From assembly GCA_049608225.1 (NCBI GenBank), contig JBMYXI010000050.1:1-23934 (forward strand): 23,934 bases of DNA. The letters run 5' to 3'. The stretch is from Parashewanella sp049608225. GTDB lineage: Bacteria; Pseudomonadota; Gammaproteobacteria; Enterobacterales; Shewanellaceae. The stretch's first letter is position 1, and every line of letters begins with the position of its first letter. Positions 7,650 to 14,663 of the stretch are shown one piece after another. The notes under the pieces are model-generated. The model was not told where the DNA came from, ran no database searches, and saw nothing but the letters and a program-made list of their open reading frames with translations. Position numbers and translations under genes: made by a program.

Positions 7650-8726
7650 TTGAAACCATTTCCACGCGCCGAAGTCAGTTGCCGCGCACTACAAATGAAT
7701 CTGGCGCGTTTAAAGCAAATTGCGCCACAATCTAAAGTGATGGCCGTAGTAAAAGCCAATGGTTATGGGCATGGTTTGTTGAATGTTGCTAACTGTCTCA
7801 GTGACGCCGACGGCTTTGGTTTGGCACGTCTTCAAGAAGCATTAATGTTGCGTAATGGTGGTATTTCACAAAAGCTGTTGTTATTGGAAGGCGTGTTCCA
7901 TGCAAAGGAATTACCTCTGCTGGTGGAGCATAAGATTGAAACTGTGGTGCATCATGAGTCTCAGCTGGAAATGCTGGAACAAGCCAAGCTTATTACGCCA
8001 GTGACGGTTTGGTTGAAATTAGATTCTGGTATGCATCGTTTAGGTTTTTTGCCTGATGAATTTCATCATGTTTACCAACGCTTATTAGCCTGTGATAACG
8101 TTGCAAAACCGATTCATTTAATGACCCACTTTGCTTGTTCAGATGAACCTGATAATCCATTAACAGCCCAGCAAACTCAATTGTTCTCTAGTCTTACGAC
8201 TGAGCTTGCGGGAGAAACGTCTTTAGCCAATAGTGCTGCCACGCTTTATTGGAAACAAGCCCACGGTGATTGGATCCGTCCAGGCATTGCACTTTATGGC
8301 GTATCTCCGGTTATAGGTGACTTAGGTCAGCGTCATCAGTTAACTCCCGCAATGGCGTTAAAATCTGAATTAATCGCTGTTCGTCAGCATAAAGCCGGTG
8401 AAAGTGTCGGTTATGGTGCCTATTGGACAGCCAAACAAGATACACAACTGGGAGTGGTTGCTATTGGTTATGGTGATGGCTATCCACGTAATGCCCCAGA
8501 AGGGACACCAGTATTAATTAATGGTCGTCGAGTGCCGATTGTTGGCCGAGTGTCGATGGATATGTTGACTGTCGATTTAGGCGCAGACGCACAAGATAAA
8601 GTCGGTGATGAAGCCACCTTATGGGGAAAAGATTTACCCGTAGAGGAAGTCGCAGAGTGCATTGGTACCATTGCCTATGAGTTGGTCACCAAGCTCACGC
8701 CACGTGTGAGTGTCTGTCTAAGTTAG
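7650..8726 (+). CDS. alr: Alanine racemase
   Basis: This is the pyridoxal phosphate (PLP) enzyme that interconverts L- and D-alanine to supply peptidoglycan synthesis. The TTG at 7650 is preceded by AACAGGA at 7636-7642 and gives a 358-aa protein beginning MKPFPRAEVS, the typical Alr N-terminus; a longer open frame from 7575 overlaps dnaB and is unlikely. The PLP lysine is Lys35 in VMAVVKANGYGHG. The second catalytic base, Tyr, lies in SVGYGAYW, and RVSMDMLTVDL is also characteristic. The TIM-barrel domain is followed by the C-terminal beta domain. It is 37 bp behind dnaB with no terminator between them, so co-transcription is likely. Confidence 0.97.
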   Translation: MKPFPRAEVSCRALQMNLARLKQIAPQSKVMAVVKANGYGHGLLNVANCLSDADGFGLARLQEALMLRNGGISQKLLLLEGVFHAKELPLLVEHKIETVVHHESQLEMLEQAKLITPVTVWLKLDSGMHRLGFLPDEFHHVYQRLLACDNVAKPIHLMTHFACSDEPDNPLTAQQTQLFSSLTTELAGETSLANSAATLYWKQAHGDWIRPGIALYGVSPVIGDLGQRHQLTPAMALKSELIAVRQHKAGESVGYGAYWTAKQDTQLGVVAIGYGDGYPRNAPEGTPVLINGRRVPIVGRVSMDMLTVDLGADAQDKVGDEATLWGKDLPVEEVAECIGTIAYELVTKLTPRVSVCLS

Positions 8727-8826
8727 TTCACCTTTTAATCACCTTTATTGCTGTAGTATCGTTCCAAGAGCCTGTTGTCAGGTAGCGTAATTAGCGCAGA
8801 TGGTCGCTTTGGAGCATAGCTGTATT

Positions 8827-9444
8827 ATGGTGGTGAAAACGAAAAAAAATTTCTCGTTAGGGGATGAAGAAGTTGCAGTTTATAAAACAGGAAAAATGCA
8901 CGTTGATATCACGCCTGACACTGTTATTAAAACGTTTCTTCCGCAACGAAGTAGTGCACGTCGATTTCAGTTAGAAGTAAAAGCGCTAAGTCTGTTATCT
9001 CAGCTAAAGCAAACCCCAGAGTTAATTGACGTTAATGATGCTCAGTTGCGTTTTAGCATGACCAGATTACCAGGCCACAGCCCTAAGCACTTATCTTGTT
9101 ATCATCTTCAGCAACTTACAGATATTTTTGATGAAGTCATTGCATCAGGTGTAGCACGTCATTCATTGCCGCTTCGAGACTTATTAATTGATAACAATGA
9201 TAGAGTTTATGTCGTTGATTTTGAAAGAGTGACATTGCGCGGTAATCCGTATTCTCCTATTTGGTTAATTGCAACTTGGGTGACACGTTATCATCTACTG
9301 CGATTAAAACTACGTCACCAACCAAGCATGTTGACCACCAGACAACAAGGCTTGCTTTCCGCTTTGCATTTCGTTCGATATGCACTAAAGCCCATTGGTA
9401 AATTAACCCGCTATATTAAAAAAGACTTATTACGGCTAACGTGA
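8827..9444 (+). CDS. Small kinase-fold protein (LPS kinase / toluene-tolerance-like), catalytic loop altered
   Basis: This protein of about 205 aa has the outline of a protein-kinase fold: an N-lobe with a candidate ATP-binding Lys in TVIKTF (Lys35), the hinge-like segment MTRLPGHSP, a catalytic-loop-like HSLPLRDLLID (about 112-122), and VYVVDFERV, whose DFE (131-133) matches the metal-binding DFG/DFE motif. The usual HxD and Asn residues of the catalytic loop are replaced (HSL, and Asp for Asn), so activity is uncertain. The C-terminal part is basic with hydrophobic helices. The closest look-alikes are lipopolysaccharide-kinase or toluene-tolerance proteins, which modify or bind sugar or lipid substrates; this is a tentative match. 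The start is uncertain: ATG 8827 has GGAG 12 bp upstream, while ATG 8800 and ATG 8896 are in frame. It follows alr by 100 bp. Confidence 0.7.
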   Translation: MVVKTKKNFSLGDEEVAVYKTGKMHVDITPDTVIKTFLPQRSSARRFQLEVKALSLLSQLKQTPELIDVNDAQLRFSMTRLPGHSPKHLSCYHLQQLTDIFDEVIASGVARHSLPLRDLLIDNNDRVYVVDFERVTLRGNPYSPIWLIATWVTRYHLLRLKLRHQPSMLTTRQQGLLSALHFVRYALKPIGKLTRYIKKDLLRLT

Positions 9445-9526
9445 TATTCAGTCTGTTAGTTAATTCAGCAAAATACCAGTTATCGTCATCTACACTGATA
9501 ATTAGTTAATGAAAAAAGGTGGTGCA

Positions 9527-10393
9527 ATGACAAATCAATTGGTGATCCGAAAAGCAAGCTCTTCAGAAGTGCAAGTACTATTTCAACGCATTGTGGAAGA
9601 AGGTTGGAATCCGGGCGTTTATGACATACAAGCCTATACCGATAATCGCAATATGCATTTTTTCTGTGGACTGATTAATGACGAGATCGTTTCGGCTATT
9701 TCTGTTTGTATTTACGATGTAGATTACGCTTTTGCTGGCTGTTATGTGGTATTAGACCCTAGTCAAAGAGGCAAAGGTTATGGGGTTGAGCTTGCAAGAT
9801 ACCTTTTGTCATATATGGATGAAAACGGAATCGCTGTTTCGGGGTTAGATGGTGTTTTAGCTCAAATACAAAATTATGAACAATGCGGCTACCGTGAAGC
9901 GTATTTACATCGCCGTTTTCAATATCAAATCAGCGGAGTGGAAAAGCTTGAGGGAATGGTGTCTATTGCTCCGCCTATTGCTGAAGAAATTTCAATATTT
10001 GACTCTCACTTTGTCGCAGAGCCAAGGCGCAGTTTTTGGCAATCTTGGTTAGTGAATGATCCCAGTAAAAAATTTGCATCAATTAAAAATTCATTTGGAC
10101 AATTAACAGGATTTGCTTGTTTACGTAAAGCCACAGATGGATATCGAGTTGGCCCTTTATATGCAGCTAGCATCAATGATGCGATGAAACTCTTTGATGC
10201 TTTGATGAGTCAAGCAAAGACAGGTGAAAATGTTTACATTGATATACCAGAGGCGAATTGTCACAGTGACCACTTTATTAAGCAGCTATCGCTAACACCG
10301 ATGAGCTTTGAGTGCATGAGAATGTATCGAGGTGTTGCACCTCAAACCGATCTTAATGCTGTCTATGGTGTGTGCACATTAGAAGTTGGCTGA
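9527..10393 (+). CDS. GNAT family N-acetyltransferase, two-domain
   Basis: This 288-aa protein has an N-terminal GNAT domain (about residues 1-130) with acetyl-CoA binding motif A, VVLDPSQRGKGYGVELAR (RGKGYG). A second C-terminal domain (about 150-285) looks like the degenerate GNAT-like half of acetyltransferases with a DUF1248-type tail. It would transfer an acetyl group from acetyl-CoA to an amine, but the substrate is unknown. I chose ATG 9527 over ATG 9509 because AAAGGTGG lies about 5 bp before it. It lies between a kinase-like gene and an orphan gene, with no terminator seen in the 108 bp that follow. Confidence 0.87.
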   Translation: MTNQLVIRKASSSEVQVLFQRIVEEGWNPGVYDIQAYTDNRNMHFFCGLINDEIVSAISVCIYDVDYAFAGCYVVLDPSQRGKGYGVELARYLLSYMDENGIAVSGLDGVLAQIQNYEQCGYREAYLHRRFQYQISGVEKLEGMVSIAPPIAEEISIFDSHFVAEPRRSFWQSWLVNDPSKKFASIKNSFGQLTGFACLRKATDGYRVGPLYAASINDAMKLFDALMSQAKTGENVYIDIPEANCHSDHFIKQLSLTPMSFECMRMYRGVAPQTDLNAVYGVCTLEVG

Positions 10394-10501
10394 GCGAATG
10401 TAGAAATGTTTTAATTAAAAGTCGCACACCAGTCAGCAGGGCGTCAGTTAAAGTACTAAATAATCAGTTTCTAAAAAGAGCTCTTTATTTGGGGTGAAAT
10501 T

Positions 10502-11143
10502 ATGAGCGTTGAAATTGGGCATCTTCAGCAACAAATTCTAATGCAAATGTATGTGACTGGTTTTTATAAAGGTTCCGATCAGCTGCATGTCGATGGCAAA
10601 AATTATACCGTCACGTTTGACAGAGAAAATGATAAGTTTGATGTTACTGCCAATACAAGCAGTACGTCTAAAATGACTGAGGCGTTTGTTAAGCTTTGGA
10701 ACAAGTCTTTCAAGTCCGCTCCTATAGAAGCTGTTGATTTGTCAGTTCAACTTAAATCTGTGTTAAATGAACCTTCATTCTCTCAACGGATCTGGTTGGC
10801 AAATGCGGATTATCTAGTGCGCCATAAATGTATTGATGACGCAACAGTTGAAGCTGGCAAACAAAAACTGGATGAGGAACGTCGCCAGCAATTAATGAGT
10901 GAAGAAATTCAAACTCAAGATGAGCAATTGCTTAGCTTCATGGAAAAAGTGTTTGACGCAAGTGGTAGTGAAAGAGTGGACTTAAACCAGTCGACATCAC
11001 TAATTAAATATTTAATTACGAACTATAGGACAGTAACCCCATTAGATACCAGCTCGATAACAAACCCAAGTTCAGAAGAATTAGCAAGCAAAGGCGTTGC
11101 GGAGTTAGTAAAAGCGATCCATCCCTATTTAATTCATCAATAA
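10502..11143 (+). CDS. Orphan protein of unknown function (213 aa)
   Basis: I do not recognise a family. The 213-aa protein has no signal peptide and no membrane segment. Residues about 25-50 look like a small beta-rich unit (DGKNYTVTFDRENDKFDVT), followed by mostly helical sequence with a charged stretch around 118-145 (KQKLDEERRQQLMSEEIQ) that could be a coiled coil. The ATG at 10502 is preceded by GGGGTGAA, a good SD. It is followed by the unrelated orphan gene at 11371. Lying among orphan genes between alr and yjeT-purA, it could be another effector-type gene, but nothing in the sequence proves that. Confidence 0.72.
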   Translation: MSVEIGHLQQQILMQMYVTGFYKGSDQLHVDGKNYTVTFDRENDKFDVTANTSSTSKMTEAFVKLWNKSFKSAPIEAVDLSVQLKSVLNEPSFSQRIWLANADYLVRHKCIDDATVEAGKQKLDEERRQQLMSEEIQTQDEQLLSFMEKVFDASGSERVDLNQSTSLIKYLITNYRTVTPLDTSSITNPSSEELASKGVAELVKAIHPYLIHQ

Positions 11144-11191
11144 GCTCACTCGTAAAACCGCTCGTTCCGCTTTGGCGCAATGAAAACAAAC

Positions 11192-11224
11192 CTGTTGAAT
11201 TTCTTTATGTTAGAAATTCAACAG
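11192..11224. other. 13-bp perfect inverted repeat between two orphan genes
   Basis: CTGTTGAATTTCT (11192-11204) and AGAAATTCAACAG (11212-11224) form a perfect 13-bp stem with a 7-nt loop. The stem is AT-rich and no T tract follows, so it is a weak terminator at best. It lies 48 bp after the stop of the 213-aa gene and about 150 bp before the start at 11371. It could be a 3'-end hairpin or a binding site for a dimeric regulator. Confidence 0.6.
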
Positions 11225-11370
11225 TTAAATATCCTTTAGGGTTGGGGCTGGATGGTTCTTTTTGCTCTTCGAGCTTGTAAGGATAATTGAACATGGACAA
11301 AAATTAACTGAAAATATCTTTTAAAAGTGCATTAATAGCAAGTAGCCTACCCTGTTAATAAGTTGACGTT

Positions 11371-12201
11371 ATGGCAGCTGCAGTAACTAATGAAGTTCAA
11401 TTATTATCGTTTCAGTCGTTAACGCCGGCAGGGTCACAGCCTGTTCCTCTTTTAGAATCAACAGAACTTAATGGTAAGCAGTTTGAAACTCATTCTATGC
11501 CTGACAAATATCAGCTGGTTAAATATCACAACGATGGTACTTATAGCCAAACTAGACTGGGTAGCAGCGCTAGAAAACCGAAAGTAGAAGCAATACATGA
11601 CCAATTGATAAAGCATCCAATCGAACAAACTTACGATGCTTATTTGAGATCTTTGAGGGAGAAAGGTGATGATTATTCTCTTTCATCGCTTCATTTATTG
11701 CTTCAGGAAGTCAAAAAGGCGACACAAATTCATTTTTATATGTCTTTGATTGCTAGATCTAATTTAGGTGTGATTTTAGATGCCCAAAGGCAGATTATGC
11801 TGGTAATCTCAGGGAAAATAGAAACGAGCTCAGAGCGTGGAGAGGACTCAACACCTAAACAGACATGCATTGCGCTTAAAACGATAAAAGCAAAAATTAC
11901 ATTGGAATTATTGCTTACTGCAATGGATATTAGTGATCGCCAGTTATCAGAAACATTACCGCCACCACACGTTAGCGCAGGTGATGACTTTTCAATGAAT
12001 ATACTAACGGATGATAATTTAAAGTTAATCCGAAGATGGATTTCGAAGCATGTCAAACTAGATTTTCAAGATGTTGTCATGGACTTTCTTCGTAATCCAG
12101 AAAACGGTTGGAGTGATGCACATCATCTGGTTGATATGTTTCGCTTTAATCAAGTAGCTCCTAACGGAATTGAAAAGTCTTCGCGTCCTATGGGTAAATA
12201 G
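11371..12201 (+). CDS. Orphan protein of unknown function (276 aa)
   Basis: No family is recognised. The 276-aa soluble protein starts with a flexible polar N-terminus (MAAAVTNEVQLLSFQSLTP), then a short beta-like segment (DKYQLVKYHNDGTY, about 45-58). The rest is mainly helical, with a C-terminal bundle (about 205-260, TDDNLKLIRRWISKHVKLDF) that vaguely recalls death-fold helices; I do not rely on this. There is no signal peptide. The ATG at 11371 has no clear SD, as also seen for the orphan genes starting at 1625, 2797 and 18374. It lies just upstream of yjeT-purA, where hflK-hflC usually lie in gammaproteobacteria. Confidence 0.72.
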   Translation: MAAAVTNEVQLLSFQSLTPAGSQPVPLLESTELNGKQFETHSMPDKYQLVKYHNDGTYSQTRLGSSARKPKVEAIHDQLIKHPIEQTYDAYLRSLREKGDDYSLSSLHLLLQEVKKATQIHFYMSLIARSNLGVILDAQRQIMLVISGKIETSSERGEDSTPKQTCIALKTIKAKITLELLLTAMDISDRQLSETLPPPHVSAGDDFSMNILTDDNLKLIRRWISKHVKLDFQDVVMDFLRNPENGWSDAHHLVDMFRFNQVAPNGIEKSSRPMGK

Positions 12202-12326
12202 CTAAACCTTTCGACCTTGTGTCAATTAACTCTGTATCAGCGAAAGCTAAGATTTGTCATTACTTACAATTACTGCTGTTAATCATTATGATATGAATTC
12301 AGGAAACGATAACCAAACGATATCAA

Positions 12327-12515
12327 ATGACATTTGAAATTATTATGTTAGCACTCGGTTTAATGTTGATTTTTGAAGGACTAGGTCCTTTATTTATGCC
12401 AGATATGTGGAAAAAGACATTAGCCTCAATTTCAGAACAGTCTCCATCAGTTCTTCAACGCTTAGGAGGCGCTTTAGTGACAGCAGGCATCGTCTTAGTC
12501 TTTATTTTTTCGTGA
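12327..12515 (+). CDS. yjeT: DUF2065 family small membrane protein YjeT
   Basis: This 62-aa inner-membrane protein has two hydrophobic segments (about 4-24 and 43-61) joined by a short polar loop (PDMWKKTLASISEQSP). This is the DUF2065/YjeT architecture, and the position directly upstream of purA is the conserved synteny for this family. The function is unknown. No good SD is visible before the ATG. In many gammaproteobacteria hflK-hflC precede it; here an orphan gene does. Confidence 0.9.
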   Translation: MTFEIIMLALGLMLIFEGLGPLFMPDMWKKTLASISEQSPSVLQRLGGALVTAGIVLVFIFS

Positions 12516-12552
12516 TCGAAATATAATTTTGGCTAGTTTTAGTTCAAAAATC

Positions 12553-12561
12553 TGTTAGAAT
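12553..12561 (+). promoter_or_regulatory. Candidate extended -10 promoter for purA
   Basis: TGTTAGAAT matches an extended -10 element (TGn followed by TAGAAT), 30 bp upstream of the purA ATG. No strong -35 is present at the right distance, as is common for extended -10 promoters. It would let purA be expressed independently of yjeT. Confidence 0.4.
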
Positions 12562-12590
12562 CCCGTTTTAACCTCAACCTACAGCGAAAA

Positions 12591-13886
12591 ATGGGCAAAA
12601 ACGTAGTTGTTCTCGGCACTCAATGGGGTGACGAAGGAAAAGGTAAGATTGTCGACCTTCTAACAGAACAGGCAAAATATGTGGTTCGTTATCAAGGCGG
12701 ACACAACGCAGGTCACACCTTAGTCATCGATGGTGATAAAACCGTTCTGCATCTTATTCCATCAGGTATTTTACGCGACAATGTTAAATGCATTATCGGT
12801 AATGGTGTTGTGTTAGCACCTGATGCTTTGATGAAAGAAATCAAAATGTTGAAAGAACGCGGTATTCCTGTGGAAGAGCGTTTATTGATTTCTGAAGCTT
12901 GTCCTTTAATTCTTCCTATTCATTGCGCTTTGGATATGGCACGTGAAAAAGCACGTGGCAATAACGCAATTGGCACAACGGGTCGTGGCATTGGTCCTGC
13001 GTACGAGGACAAAGTCTCTCGTCGTGGTCTTCGTGTAGGAGATTTATTCAACAAAGAATTGTTCGCTGTTAAGCTAAAAGAAGTGATGGAATATCACAAC
13101 TTTATGCTGACTGAATACTACAAAGTTGATGCGGTTGATTATGACAAGACACTCGCGGATGCGTTAGAACTTGCTGATTACCTAAAGTCGATGTGTGTTG
13201 ATGTTACCGAGTTATTAGATCAAGCACGTAAAGACAAACAACCCATTTTGTTCGAAGGTGCACAAGGAACATTACTCGATATTGATCACGGTACTTACCC
13301 ATTTGTTACTTCGTCAAATACCACAGCTGGTGGTGTTGCAACGGGCAGTGGTTTTGGTCCTCGTCATCTTGACTATGTACTAGGTATTATCAAAGCGTAT
13401 ACGACACGTGTTGGTGCGGGTCCATTCCCAACAGAATTGGATAATGAAATTGGTGAATACTTAGGTGTTAAAGGTCACGAATTTGGTGCAACCACTGGCC
13501 GTAAACGTCGTCCTGGCTGGTTAGATGTTGTGGCAATGCGCCGTGCAGTGCAAATTAACAGCATCAGTGGTTTTTGCTTAACTAAACTTGACGTTTTAGA
13601 TGGCTTAGAAGAAGTAAAAATTTGTGTTGGCTATCAAATGCCTGATGGCACAGTGGTTAACCAAACACCAATGGCCGCAGAAGGTTATGAGCAAGTGACG
13701 CCTGTGTACGAGTCAATGCCAGGTTGGAGCGAAGAAACCTTCGGCGCCACATCAGTCGAGCAACTACCGCAAGCTGCTCGCAACTACATTAAGCGCATAG
13801 AAGAATTGCTGGAAACGCCAGTTGATATCATTTCAACAGGGCCTGATCGCAATGAAACGATGATTTTGGTCAATCCGTTTAATTAA
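12591..13886 (+). CDS. purA: Adenylosuccinate synthetase
   Basis: PurA makes adenylosuccinate from IMP, aspartate and GTP, the first committed step from IMP to AMP. The 431-aa length fits the family. Near the N-terminus is the IMP/GTP-binding loop GTQWGDEGKGK (from residue 9) with its catalytic Asp, followed by GGHNAGHT with the catalytic His. Further on are GTTGRGIGPAYEDK, FEGAQGTLLDIDHGTYPFVT, TRVGAGPFPTE and the C-terminal GPDRNETM. The ATG at 12591 opens the family N-terminus (MGKNVVVLG) although the SD is weak. The neighbours yjeT, motX and rnr give the order known from Vibrio. A strong terminator follows at 13907. Confidence 0.98.
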   Translation: MGKNVVVLGTQWGDEGKGKIVDLLTEQAKYVVRYQGGHNAGHTLVIDGDKTVLHLIPSGILRDNVKCIIGNGVVLAPDALMKEIKMLKERGIPVEERLLISEACPLILPIHCALDMAREKARGNNAIGTTGRGIGPAYEDKVSRRGLRVGDLFNKELFAVKLKEVMEYHNFMLTEYYKVDAVDYDKTLADALELADYLKSMCVDVTELLDQARKDKQPILFEGAQGTLLDIDHGTYPFVTSSNTTAGGVATGSGFGPRHLDYVLGIIKAYTTRVGAGPFPTELDNEIGEYLGVKGHEFGATTGRKRRPGWLDVVAMRRAVQINSISGFCLTKLDVLDGLEEVKICVGYQMPDGTVVNQTPMAAEGYEQVTPVYESMPGWSEETFGATSVEQLPQAARNYIKRIEELLETPVDIISTGPDRNETMILVNPFN

Positions 13887-13906
13887 TTAGTGTCCATTCA
13901 TATTAT

Positions 13907-13930
13907 AAAGGCCGCTTATGCGGCCTTTGT
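13907..13930 (+). terminator. Rho-independent terminator of purA
   Basis: The stem AAAGGCCGC / GCGGCCTTT (9 bp, GC-rich) has a TTAT loop and is followed by GTTGTTT. It lies 20 bp after the purA stop and separates purA from motX. Confidence 0.85.
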
Positions 13931-13945
13931 TGTTTATATCCTTGC

Positions 13946-13972
13946 TTAAGAAATGCGTTATACTGCCGATGT
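13946..13972 (+). promoter_or_regulatory. Candidate sigma-28 (FliA) promoter of motX
   Basis: TTAA (13946-13949), a 15-nt spacer and GCCGATGT (13965-13972) match the sigma-28 consensus TAAA-N15-GCCGATAA closely. It lies between the purA terminator and the motX start, 39 bp upstream of the ATG. In Vibrio, motX is known to belong to the sigma-28-dependent late flagellar class, so sequence and context agree. Confidence 0.75.
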
Positions 13973-14011
13973 AAGTGAGTGTAAGCCCACTTTAGTTGAT
14001 TGAGATTATCT

Positions 14012-14629
14012 ATGAGATTGTTACTATTCATTATTGTTTTGACTGGATTCATGCAAACTGCCATAGTAAAAGCAGATGATTTCCAAGCTATTGATATCTA
14101 TTCAGTAAAGCAATTGTCGAAATTAATCCGTACCAATCAATATTTACAACAAGTGAAAGCTGACGATTGTCAGTTAGTACAAGATATTCAAGCTAAATCT
14201 GAAGTATTAAAAGAGCCCCTCTATCAGTTTTTATGGGGGGAAATGATGATGACTGGCACCTGCGTCGAAGCCGACAAGCCCCGTGGTATGTCGATGATCA
14301 AAGACAGCGCCAGCCAAGGTAGTGTTGAAGCTATGTATCGGTTGGCACGTTATTTTGATGAAGGTGATTTAGTTATTGAGAGTAAAGATAAAGCAATAAA
14401 GTATGCGTTACCTGCCGCATCGGGCGGTTATATCCCAGCACAAATGCTGTTAGTTCGTTTGCTCGTTGAAGGTTACGGCAGTCCTGTTGATTATGAAATG
14501 AGCTATCGTTTACTGTATAACAACACCTTTGATAATAATCGCATTAAAAACAGAGCAGAAATATTATTGAAACGCTTAGCAATGAAAATGCCTAACAGCG
14601 TAATTAAACGAGCTCAAAGAGAGCAATAG
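14012..14629 (+). CDS. motX: Sodium-driven polar flagellar motor protein MotX
   Basis: This 205-aa protein has a cleavable signal peptide (MRLLLFIIVLTGFMQTAIVKA) and Sel1-like/TPR helical repeats in the second half (about 80-165: SASQGSVEAMYRLARYFDEG, then ASGGYIPAQMLLVRLLVEG). MotX with MotY forms the periplasmic T ring that holds the PomA/PomB sodium-type stator around the polar flagellar basal body. Cysteines in DDCQLV and GTCVEA may form a disulfide. I chose ATG 14012 because it starts directly with the signal peptide; an in-frame TTG at 14000 adds only four residues. Family length (about 205-215) and the purA-motX-rnr order, as in Vibrio cholerae, support the name over a generic Sel1 protein. 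Expression is probably from the sigma-28-type promoter just upstream. Confidence 0.88.
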   Translation: MRLLLFIIVLTGFMQTAIVKADDFQAIDIYSVKQLSKLIRTNQYLQQVKADDCQLVQDIQAKSEVLKEPLYQFLWGEMMMTGTCVEADKPRGMSMIKDSASQGSVEAMYRLARYFDEGDLVIESKDKAIKYALPAASGGYIPAQMLLVRLLVEGYGSPVDYEMSYRLLYNNTFDNNRIKNRAEILLKRLAMKMPNSVIKRAQREQ

Positions 14630-14663
14630 GGTGGAATGATGCCCTACAATAAAGAGAAATTGA

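Noticed and set aside
11192..11224. The 13-bp inverted repeat as an intrinsic terminator
   Set aside because: The stem is AT-rich and no T tract follows; kept only as an inverted repeat.
2781..11395. Apparent shared sequence before the starts at 2797 and 11371 (TTAAT, GACGT, ATGGCAGCT)
   Set aside because: The spacings differ (16 versus 23 bases from TTAAT to ATG) and the match is short; the other orphan genes lack it, so a common regulon motif is not supported.
12001..12150. Possible death-fold domain at the end of the 276-aa orphan
   Set aside because: Only a vague helical pattern is visible; no diagnostic residues, so it was not used as an assignment.
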